This document shows, one piece after another, positions 13,601-25,600 of a DNA stretch of 39,753 nucleotides. Source of the stretch: Diphasiastrum complanatum. Its lineage: Eukaryota; Streptophyta; Lycopodiopsida; Lycopodiales; Lycopodiaceae. How positions within the stretch are numbered: the stretch's first letter is position 1; every line of letters begins with the position of its first letter. The translations under genes were made by a program, and so were the position numbers. Under the pieces are notes generated by a model, which saw nothing but the letters and a program-made list of their open reading frames with translations, made no database searches and was not told where the DNA came from. The stretch lies in contig MU835361.1 in NCBI GenBank assembly GCA_029204225.1, positions 1 to 39,753 on the forward strand, read 5' to 3'.

Positions 13601-16600
13601 GAGTCTGTAACTGTCTGTTCTGGACTGAGTTCCAGATAATAGAGAAGAATGCATCATGCTGGCATTTCCCTCTCAAGGACTCGAGTAACTCATTACGAAT
13701 CTGAGTAAAACTCAGCTCGTTTATCATAGGCATTCTGCTAAGGGCATCTGCTACTGTATTGAATTTTCCACGCCTATATCTGATAGACATGTCAAACTCT
13801 TGCATCAACTCTGCCCAACGAGCTTTCCGGCCTCTAAGCTCAGGTTGATTGCAAAGGTATCTGAGACTCTCATGGTCTGTCAGGACCTCAAAGTTGGCAC
13901 CATACAAATAATGCCTCCAAGTCTTAAGGGCATGGACTATAGAAAAGAGTTCCTTTTCATAGGCACTATACCTAGTCTGTGCTGGCTCGAGTTTTTTACT
14001 CTCGAACGCAACTGGTCGTCCACCCTGAGTTAGCACAGCACCTACTACAAAGTCGCTAGCATCTGTTTCGACCACAAATGGCTGATTGGGGTCGACGACC
14101 TTTAAAACTGGTGCTGTAGCTAAGGCTGTTTTGAGAGCATCAAAGCTCTCCTGTTGTGCGGACTCCCAAATGAACTCCTTTCCCTTCCCCTTAAGGAGAT
14201 TTGTCATAGGGACTGCAGCATATTCCTTGACAAATCGTCTGTAATATCCCGCCAGACCAAGAAAGATTTGAAGTTCCAAAATATTCTGAGGTCTCAGCCA
14301 ACTGAGTATGGCTTTAACCTTATTTGGGTCCATCTTAATCCCATCTGAAGAGATAATGTGACCCAAATATGCTACTTCTTCAACGAAGAATTCACACTTG
14401 GATTGTTTAGCATAAAGCTTATGCTTTCTGAGCAGTCGAAACACCTTTCTGAGGTGTTTTAGATGCTCCTTCCTGGTTTTGCTGTAAACGAGGATGTCAT
14501 CTAAAAATACGACTACAAATTTACCCAAGTATGGTCTGAGGACACTGTTCATCAAGGTCATAAAGGTAGCTGGAGCATTTGTGAGCCCAAATGGCATCAC
14601 CTTAAACTCATAATGACCGTGACGAGTCCTAAAAGCTGTTTTCGAGACATCTTCCGATTTTATACGGACTTGATGATATCCCGATCTAAGGTCTATTTTA
14701 CTGAAAAACTTAGCCCCGTCGAGTTGATCAAACAACTCGTCTACTCGAGGCATAGGGTATTTATTCTTAATTGTGACTTTATTGAGGGCTCTGTAATCTA
14801 CGCAAAGACGCATAGACCCCTCTTTCTTTTTCACCAATAGGACTGGTGAGGCCCATGGTGAACTACTGGTCTGAATTTGGCCTTTCCCAAGATAGTCTGT
14901 TAACTGCCTAGTTATTTCTTCATCCTCTGTTCGGCTGACCCGATACGGAGGTTTAGAAACAGGTGCTGTACCTGGTACTAGGTTTATTACATGATCTACC
15001 TCTCTGCTAGGTGGTAAACCATGTGGCAAATCTTCAGGAAAAACATCTTTAAATTTAGACAATAAAGTTTCTAATTTACTGATTTTCTGCTGAATAGAAC
15101 TGGAAATAGAAACTTCAGGAATAAACTGAAAGTCACATAAGAATACCTGATGGTCTTCGTCTCCGATTAGCTGACAGAGCTCTGAACTGCAGACCATAGG
15201 GCTGTTGGGAACATCATGCTCCCCATGCAACTGGATCTCTCGGCCTTTATACTGAAAGCTGAGGGTGTTCTCCTGATAGTTTCTGTGGAGGGAAAGTCCT
15301 AAACTGTAGAGCCAATCTCTCCCGAGAACAATGTCTGTTCGATCCAGGTGCATTATCTGAAAGTTTATTTGATCTTGGTACCCCTGAATACCAAGATTTA
15401 ACTTACTTACCATAGTTTCCCATATTTTTTTGTCTTCACCCTTAGCTAATGAAACTATGTACCTATGCTGACTAGGTACTTCTGGTAGTTTAAGCTTTTT
15501 AACCAGGGTGTGGTTGATGAAATTATGGGTTGCCCCATCATCAACCATGACTCTTACTGACTGGTTACCAACTTTCCCATGCATACGTACTAGGTCATGC
15601 GGCCCAAAGCTGAAGGGTCTCGCTAGCATTGCAGAGGTCAGCTGGCAACAGTGTTCATGATCTTCATGATACACTTTGATCTCGGAAGCTGCCGAGTTAC
15701 TGGGGAAACATACAGTCTGAATAAGATGAACTTGTTTTTTATCTTTTTTAGTGAAAGGCCCCTTGGGACACTGTCTGACTGTGTGTCCCTTGCCCATACA
15801 CACAAAGCACAAACGTTCTTGTTTGGCTTTCTCAAAATCATCTGGTTTTAAGGGCTGTATGAGTGAAGGGCGTTTCTGAGGAGCTTCACCTTTAAATTTA
15901 TCTTCTTTCTTTCTTTTTAAAAATTTCTTTTTAAATTGAAAGTCTTTCTGAGGAAGCTGCTCAGAAAGTGGTTGCTGTCTCGCTCTCTTCCTACCCACTG
16001 AATCATCATAGATTTGAGCATATCTGAGAGCTTGCTCAAGGGTAGTAGGCGAGTTTCTCTGGACCTCTACTTTATATTCATCTTTGAGGCCACGGACAAA
16101 TCCCCTGATTTTTTGATAGTCATCCATATTTTTAATCTTTAAAATTGCCTCTCGATACTGCGAGATATATTGGATGAGGGACTTGTCCATTACTGTTCTT
16201 TCCCAGGCTTCCCAGGCTCTATCAAGTTCATTCTCTGGTAGAAATTCTCTTAGGAAAGCTTCTTCAAAAGCTTTCCATGACCGGGGAGTCTGCCCAGTCT
16301 CCTGGAGATTTAACCACCACTTATAGGCCATAGGCCCTAAAGAAAGACTGGCCTCAATTGCTTGCAAATGGTCAGGGGTCTGTTTAAGAGCATGAATGTT
16401 CTTCCATTTGCTGAGGAAGGTTTGTAGAATATCTGCATTTCTATCCTTCTCTTCCCCATTAAAAGTAGGAGGCTTTAAATCTTTAAAAACACTGGGGTGA
16501 GACCGTAAAGTCTCACCCGAAACTGATGGAAGTGGAGAAGGGGATAACTGAGAAGTGGAGGGAAGGCTTCCTTTCGCGGAACTCAAAATCAAGTTTTTGA

Positions 16601-19600
16601 GTTCAGCGAACGAGTCGTCCACACTGGACTTGAAATTGGCTAATGCCAGCTTCAGTTCATCCACCTCTGTTACCAATTGGAGGAACTGCTCCTTGGTAAC
16701 CAGTTCGTCGAGTTCTTCGACGAACTGTTCCTGTTCTTCTACTTCCATAGGTTCCTTCCCTTTTCTGTAAGCCAAGGCTTCTGTTTCAAGTTCGTCGAAG
16801 CCTCTCTCCTGGGGTTGATCAGGTCCCTGAGGAGTGGTCATCTTCGAAACTGAAAGAGAGCTACCTTAACTTCTGAAGGAAAAAAGTCTAAAAGACTAAT
16901 TTACAACTGTACAAGGGAAAGGAAAGATGACTTAGCTGTTTCTGAGGACTGTACTTCCAAAGAAAGAATGAAGAGGAACCCTTTCAGCTCTTTTCCCCAA
17001 GATTTCAGACCTGCTGTTCCGAAAAATGCCAGTTTGAGGCTTCAAAACGGTACTAAATTTCCCGGTTTTTTGAGGATAGTAGCTCGCTGGTCTGATTGCA
17101 ATCCAACTTGTCCACAAAAAGGCAAATCTGAAGTCCAAAAACCCTTCTGAGTTCTGAAATTTCAGAAGTCTCCTACTCGCTGATCTGGTAGGAATCCTCT
17201 TGCTCCAAATCTCTGACGTTGGGGCCCAAAAACTTGTTGAAAAACCAGATTTTCAGAAGCACTGGCAGCGCTGGCCCTGCTCCTCTTTTTTGGCTTCCAA
17301 CTCGCTGAGAACCAGTAACTTTTTTCCCTGGAAATCGGATGTAGGTCTCTAACTGTACAGCGATGGAGGTGCTGGCTTCTTCCTACTCTAATTTCGCTGG
17401 GAAAACTATAGAGAATCCTCTGAACTCAGTGAGAAACAGCTGTTTTTTCAGCGAGTTACCTACACTTGGAATCTAACTCCTTGCTACTGTGATTTCTCAG
17501 TGGAAATCAGAAGTTTGAAGGCTGCTCCTACAGCGATCCTCCTCCTCTATTCCTCTCTGAGAATCTGAGAAACACTTCCTATCTTCTGATAGCTTTCTCT
17601 ACTGCTGTCCTGAACTCCCTAGGATGGAGATGGCTCTGATACCAGTGTAATAGATCCTAACACCACAGTAGGGCAAACACTAACTGATCCACCCAACCTT
17701 GCCTACTCCCTGATATAGAGTAAGCCCCTCCTAGCCCAGTGTGAGGACTGGTAGCATGCTATTGCCAAGTGTCGGCCACGTGGCACTGACGTGGCCGACT
17801 GCACGTCGGGACCCAACTGGGAGCCCTATCCTGCTGATAGGGTCCCTAGGCTGTGTTAGGGCCGCCATGGCTATGGACCGTGCTGGGGCACACTACTCAC
17901 ACTGTCTTGCCCTGTTGGTCATGTACACTGGACACGACCCTGACTGTGGTATCTGACCTATCTGTGTTCTCTAGGGTTCGGCACTGGTTACGAGCTCGTA
18001 ACACCATGTCTAATTCTTAATGAGAGATTGATACTCTTTGTCCATTGTTGATCTCCACTAATCTGCACTGGACCAGAAATTGCCTCAGAATAATCGATTG
18101 GCTCCTCGACAAAATAACAAGTGGCTATGCATTGTTGATAAATCTGTCTAGAGGAACTCTGTGTTGATTTGATCTTCGAGGAACTGGTGTATCTGGCTTC
18201 TGTGCTGTGTCGAGTCGTCTGCTTCTGAATCATTGATTAAAGTAGAGTTGAGATTCGAACTTGATGCGATATTGGGTATGGATTCGACATCTGTAACTTT
18301 CTCCTTTCTCTTGAGATCGACAAACTGATCTTCGAGAAAGATAACATCTCTACTTCCTGTAATCTTCTTACTCACTAGATTGTAAATCCTATAAGTCTTA
18401 TGATTCAAAGAGTATCCAACAAAGATAGACTTAGAACTAATAGAATCTAGCTTCTTTCGAAGTTCTGCTGGAATCTAAAATACAACCGAAAGTTCAAAGA
18501 TGCCTTATCAAAGATTTGGAACCTGTCCACACCTCTTCGGGTGTTTGTCGACTAAAGTCGATTATGAAGATATGCAGCTCTCGAGACGACTTCTGCCCAG
18601 AAAGTCTTTGACAAACTTGCATGTAAAATCATGCTTTTTGCACATTCGACAAGTGTACGAAGTTTTACGTTCAGCCACGCCATTCGATTGTGGAGAATAG
18701 CTAGCAGTATACTGCCTAAAAATGTCATGGCCTTTGAAGTAATCTTTGAATTCAGTCGAAATGAATTCCCCACCACCATCAGTTCGAATTACCTTTATTT
18801 TCCTGGAAGTTTGATTTTCAGCTTTCTACTTGAATTGCTGAAAATACTTGAAGGCTTCTAATTTATTTTTCAGAAAATAAACTAATGTCCTCCTCGAACA
18901 ATCGTTGATAAAGGTCAGAAAGTATTTTGCTCCCCCTATCGAGAGAATCTACATGGGTCCACATATGTCGCTATGCACAATATCTAACACACCTTTGGAT
19001 GTGTGTTGCAATTCAGATCTAAAAGGAGTTCTAGCTTGGCTAGAATACGACTTCGACAAAAAAACTATACGGTTTGATATATTGTCACAGTCAAGATCTC
19101 GAACAATCTGTTTAGCTGACATATTTCTTAGATGGAGCCTGAGCAGTCGAAGCATTGTAATGAATATTAGGCTTGTAGAGATTGCCTTGCCTCTTTCCTA
19201 GTGCAAGTACCTTATTGCTTTTGTCTAATATCGAACAAATATTAGATCAAATTCAACTTTATGGCCCAAATCAGCTACTCTGCTTATAGAGAGTAGATTT
19301 TTTGTATGATTTGGAACATGAAGAACATTTGGAATAAGAATAGTACCATCTTGAAATTGCAATTTGACAATGTTTGCACCATCAATAATGTGAGTATTGT
19401 TATCACCCAATGAAACATACTTCTGAATCGTAGCTTGATTGTACTCGTGAAGTTGGCTTCTCATGTACTGATGAGTAGCACCTAAATTCAAATACCAAGA
19501 ATCGACATCTTGTCGGTCTTCATTTGCCATGAATGTTGCTTCATCGGCTTCCTATTCGAAGTCCTTCGAATGTTCCGTTGTATTAGCATATTGTTGCTGC

Positions 19601-22600
19601 TTTTTTTATTTGAGGATTCAACAATCCTCCAGCAAATGTCCGGTCCGCTAGCAATATCTGCAAAACAGCTTTGATTTTGATGAAGCTGAGTTTGAATTCG
19701 TGCCTTGATCTGAATTTGAATTGTTATTCGACTTTCGTACTTTATGTACGTTCTTTGACGTCTTCTTCTTATCGAATTTCTTCAAATAATTCTGGTGCCA
19801 AATAGGAGAATGAAGATCCATTTCTACAAGTATCTTCCTGCAATGGCATAGACGAAACTTTTGCTAATGTAAGACCTTGCTGAGTAGAAATAATTATCAC
19901 CCAATTTTCATATGTGTCAAGAAGGCTCGATAGAAGAGTCATGACGGCATCTGCATCTGCATGTTGATTTTTGTGCCACTTGAAGACGTCTGCTCAAGAA
20001 GATTTTTGAAGTTGTTCAAATGATTCGTATTCGAATCTGAATCAGCCATTCTAAATGAGAAAAACTTTTTCTTCATGTAAAGTTTGGCAGTCACGTCTCT
20101 AATATCATAGAGAGTGTTGAGAATATTTCGAGCTTCAAACGAAGTTCGAGCACTTCAAAAATGATTGATCTGATTATCTCCAATGTTGAGAGTGATAAGG
20201 GTGAAGGCCTTCCCATCTTTTGTTCGATAATCTCTCAAATTTTCAACCGTTTCAACGATACGTGTATTTTTGCTGACGGTCTCGATACCTTCAACACTAT
20301 CTCAACAATGCAAGTAAAACTACAAACCATACATAAAATGGTTCCACATTACGAATAATCTCAAGGATGAAATCTAACAGTATGGATATGGTGGCAACAT
20401 TGATCCTCTTCTCAAAAATCCACATCTTATTAAAAAGGAACAAACGTCTCCCAGTTGATGAGTCATGTGCAACCCCAATCAAGGATTGGGATGCCACAAC
20501 ATTAGGCAAGTACAAGGGAGCCCACAATTGCTTCCAAATTGCAACACGTAGATGAGAAGATAGTAATTGGTTATGAGTCTATACCCTTAACCAAGCATGG
20601 AGTTGAAGGGTAGCGGAGTTGAAGGAACTAGCAGTAGCAATAGGGGGAATGGGGGGAATGGGGGAGGGGGGGGACGCATGGTGCCCGATTGCTAATTTTG
20701 GGCAAAAGGGCCACCCAGGAGTATTGAGCACAGGTCTTGTGGTCCCGGCAATTTTTTGCGGGTCCCAGAATTTCCCGTAGCACTAGGCTCCGGAGTCTTG
20801 GGCACACGCAAGCACACCGGTCCCAAAATTTCTCAGGCACGCGTAGCTCAATTTTTTGGCGTGTCCCAAATTTTCCCGATCCCGTGTCCCAAATTTTTCG
20901 AGCAGCACACGTGGAACATTCTTTTGCGAGCACCACACTATCACACTCTTGCACGCGTTTATAAGCTAATAGATTGTTTCATTATATATGCAACAATGAC
21001 TGTATATCTGAGAAACTATGTAATAACTATGAGATGGCATGTGGCATTAGGCTTTGCCCCAAAATCTCTCAGGTCCCGAAATTTTCCGGGCACGCAGGTA
21101 CCGACCAGGTTCTCGCGCGTACTGAGGGCAACAGGACGGGCAGCATCAAAGGGGGCCTGGGACACGTGGTGACCAACGAAACGTGCCTGGAGTAATCGGC
21201 TCCGTGCTAATAAGCGACGAGGGTGAGAGCGAGTGGAGGAAAAGGGGGCACTAGCTCCCCCTCTCTTCTTTGGAGCCAAGCTAACTTTGGAGAGATGGGC
21301 GAGGGAGAGGAGCCATCAACAAGCAGCCATTGCTGAGAGAGGCAGAAAAAGAAAACTTTAATAATGTCTTTTGAATGCCAAAAAAGCATATCAAACCAAA
21401 AAATTACATTTCAAGTATATTGCAATTGTGAAAGGAATACGTAGAACGGTATTACTTGTTAGAAATAATAAATGATAATGTTAGTTTCCCATAGTTACTT
21501 TGACCAAAAAGGTCGAGACTTGTGTAACCATGGGTTAGGTTTATTATTTAGACCATGTTAAGTCAGTTTTAGTTAAGTTGGACCCAATTTTGGTCTAGTA
21601 GTAACTCGTGGGTCCAAGTAAAGTCTAATTATGTTAAGGGACCCTATCTTGACTTTTGGGGGTGCCCTATAATTAGTAGTGGGTTTTGAAGGTTCTAGAA
21701 CTTAGGGTTTGGAAGAGTCTAGGCCCTTGGAAGGCCTATTTATATGTACTCATTATTCATTTGTAATTCATTCCCTTTCAAGCATTGCTACTACTTTCTC
21801 TCTCCTTGAGGGCGCCTAACCCTCTCCCTCTTCTTCTTGTATATGGAGATTGAATGTTAGAAGGATCTTGGCACTTTGATTTCCTACATGGTATCAGAAC
21901 CATGGATCTTCTATGCTTGATTTAGGGCGCCCTACCAAAAGAGATCGTCTTCACATAGAGATCACAAAAATTCAGCACCTTTGCTAATTTTTTGGAGTGA
22001 AGATCCGTCAATTTTGACTCTTTTCCGTTTTGCAGGAGGGCGCCACACATCAAAGGAGACGATGGGATTTTGGGCACCCAAAAATCAGTTGGTTGTTTGC
22101 TAATTTTTCAGGTTGCAGGAAGGCGCCATTAATTATCTTCTTCGGGGCTGTTAAAGTTTACTACCCAAGATTATTTTTTTAAAATCAAGTCTAGCACTTT
22201 TCTTCTTCCATGTAACCACTTGGCATTTTTCAAAAAAAAAGTGCCTTTTGAGGATGGATGCATCAAGATCCATTGATATTTACGATATATTCTTGGTATT
22301 CATTGATGTTTAGCATATTTTTCATTACAAATATTGATTGCATCAATGCTTCCTCTTGGTCTCCAATTATGTGTAGTCATTAGTCCAAAATATGTGTACG
22401 CGGGCTAAGAATGGAGAAAATGAAGAGAATGAGAGGTAAACCTATGAATGACAATCCAAAATATGCCTATGGAATCTAAGAACAGAAAGAACGAAGAGAA
22501 TGAGAGGTATACCTAAGAATGACAAGAAGTTCTTAAACTACAAGGATTAGTTAATTACAGTTTACGACTATTGACGTCAAATCGACCTCGAGTGTACAAA

Positions 22601-25600
22601 GACAAACAGCAAAACAGTATTCGAGCAGTAACTGTGGTCCAATCACAATCGTTTGTTCTGCTCGGTGGTATATTTGAAAATCACAAAAATTTGGCCAGGA
22701 AAGGCAAAAATATTTTTTGTCCGTCAACCACTATTATAGTTCATTCATTAGGGCCCTTTTTGAACTCAAAAGGGGCCTCTTCCTTGCCTAAACAAGTTTC
22801 TTAATCATAATTAGTGTAATGCTAATCCATCCTACGTGGCACCTTTACCATGGGTTACCACATAGAGTGAGCATGAGTTAAGAGCTATCTCTAAGATCTA
22901 TTTTTATAGACTTTAGTAGGTTTGTTACATAGACTATACTAGGGTAACCTTAGAGTAGGACAAAGCCTATCATTGAATGTCATCCCAAAAGTACAACACA
23001 TAGGACCTAGGCATGACACAATACTCCATGTCTAGCTCATTTCAAATGCATACTTCAAACTAACATTAAGCCAAATTTGTTTTTGAAGATCTTCTTGGAC
23101 CTTGGACATTTTCAAGATGGGAACAAAATGTCACTTGCATGTGAACTTAGAGAAGGAGTATTCCACAACCAAAGGTGCATGGGGTGTTAACCTGAACTCA
23201 TACGAAATGCATTGTTGGAGATTAAACGGAATGAAAAATATCGATCTATGGGTAAAAGGTGATTTGTATCCACCTAATCCATTGACCAATATTTCTCCTC
23301 AATTTTGTGATGCACATAGTTTGTTAAGGTTCGTTGGTGATGGTGCCAACGGACTTCTTGGCTACTGTCAAGTTATGGATTCTCGAAGAATCCAAGCTGA
23401 AATGCTAGCGAATAGTGCAAACATTCATATTACATACATGAATGAGCAACTAAAATCATTGCAACAAACAAATCAGACATTGGCTGAAGAGATAACAAAT
23501 CTAAAATTAGAGCTCACCAGATCTGTCACAAAGTTTGAAAAATTGCAATCTTCAAACATTAGTCTTCAAAAGATATTATATGGATTTCAGTGAAAGCGTC
23601 GAGTCTCAACGGATGACCAATCAAAAGACAATACTAAAAGGCGCAAACTAGATGTTCTGACACCAGGTGGTGGTGCTAGTAAAAGACGCAAGAGATTGAT
23701 GAAAGAATTTTTGAATAACATGGTCAAAGATCATTTCCAAAGCACCAAACATAAGAAGCAATTCATGAAGGGTAAAGATTTGATGCAGATTGTGGAAAAT
23801 GAAACGAGTGATTCATTTCGCTTAAGGAGTGCAAAAAGACTTGCTACCAGGTTTCAACCGAATCCAAATGTTAGAGAAATAGTTTATGCATGTGATCAAG
23901 GAGGTGTGAGTCGAAAATGATATAGAGCATTGAAAAAATTTATGAAGAAATCTGACCAAAACGGATTGAAACGACATCAAATATTACCTGCTTACAAATT
24001 GCTTCAAACTACAAAGCGAGAATGCAATTCATTCATAGAAAATGAATTAGGTGAATTCTTCCATATTCATGATACTTTTAAAATATCCAGCAAGTAAAAG
24101 GGATCTATTGTTCGTTTTCACTATGACCAATACAACAATATATTTCTGGATCTTGAAAAGGTCCAAGCAATGATGATACGACATTACAATGTCAAAAGAG
24201 ATGGTGAGTTCGTTACACAACAATTTCAATTATTATTTTTCTATTTTTCATAAGCAACAATTATTGTGTGTATGTTATTTACAAGAATTTGATATTGCAG
24301 ATATTGGAGGCAAAGCTATATTTGTCATTAAGTTGGATGAAGCGAAGATCGTAAAAGGTGGCAAACTAGAACGTGTCACAATCACGTTGATGAACCAAGC
24401 ATTGCAGGAGTCAACTGGAAGTGACTCCAATAAATTTAGTGTGCAATCCGAAAATTATATATGGTGGATAGTTGCATTCGAAGTTCATAAAGAACCCACG
24501 ATGTGTTGAAGTGGGTATTTGAACGATGCAATATATCCAAGGTAACACAAGCACAAAATGGAGGAGAATTGCTAAGTGTTGATGGCCAAAATTTTATTGT
24601 GGAATGGCACTTAGCTGCCAATTTGAAGACCCTAAAATGCATGTTTGGTTGCGGGCTCGGTGCGAATGCCAAACATTTTTGCATATATTATATGTCTGAA
24701 AGTGGCCGAAATAAAGGTGTGTTGCATTGCAACCAACGAGTTCCACCAAACAGGCACAATCTAGACAAAGCATGGAGTCCCGTATTAGATATTCCTCTCA
24801 AAAGAGTCCATTTTTGCATGATGCATGGTGAATTGCGGATATTGGACAAGTTGTTATATTTGCATTGTTGCTATGCATGGAATATGCAACCCAAATCACA
24901 CACGGATGTTAGCATTCGAAATCTAGAGATAGTGTTATAAAAAATGGGACTTCACGGAGGCCATGTGAATCTTTCCAAGTACGTTACTCAACACTTGCCG
25001 GCAAAAGTTTCCATGGGTGGCGCAAAAGCAAGGCATTTCTTGTCAAATCATACTGGACGAGAAAGTAGTCTTCAATGGGAGTATTGGAAGAGAGTGTGTG
25101 AATGCACAACAAATATTGGCTGGGATCCCCGTATGGCTGCCACACATGCAAAGGTGTGGCAAGCATTTGATGCTTTGTCACTGACTATCAATAAAAAAAG
25201 ACTTGAGAGAGGAAGGTTACGATAAATATCAGACAGAAGTACAAGCATTCACTCGATTGATGATTGTTGCATGGGGAGAAACACACATCACTCATTATAT
25301 GGTGAGTGTTTTGTCTTTATTTTTTCTTTGTAAGTTATATCCAAGTGAAATGTACTAATTAGATTCTGTTGCAAACAACACATTTTGTACGCTCATGGAC
25401 CTTGGTTTTTAAAGACATATGGATCATTGGCTATTTGGAATACCCAAGGGATGGAGAAGAGTCATTACAGGGCCAAGGCCGCGTATTTCAAAAATTCAAG
25501 ACACGGTGTGTCTTAGCAATGGCTTGGTAGAGATATTTCAGTGGTTTTATAGAGGAGTTTTGAGCAGACAAAACATCAAAGAAACACGGCCTCGAGGGTT

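Larger units (their letters stand above)
11700..18003 (-). mobile_element. Full-length Ty3/gypsy chromovirus, recent insertion
   Basis: Complete 6304-bp element in minus orientation. The 358-bp LTRs (11700-12057 and 17646-18003) begin TG and end CA and differ at only two positions that I see. It is flanked by a perfect 5-bp target duplication CCATG (11695-11699 and 18004-18008). It has an initiator-Met-tRNA primer site, a polypurine tract and one unbroken 1590-codon gag-pol frame with a C-terminal chromodomain. All parts needed for retrotransposition look intact. Confidence 0.97.
11200..20550 (-). mobile_element. Decayed Ty1/copia retrotransposon, split by the gypsy element
   Basis: Read on the minus strand it gives gag, zinc knuckle, protease, integrase and the start of RT from 20550 to 18009. 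RT then continues from 11694 to about 11200. The two halves join exactly at the CCATG target site of the nested gypsy insertion. Many stops and frameshifts. LTRs not recognised; both outer ends are estimates. Confidence 0.8.
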
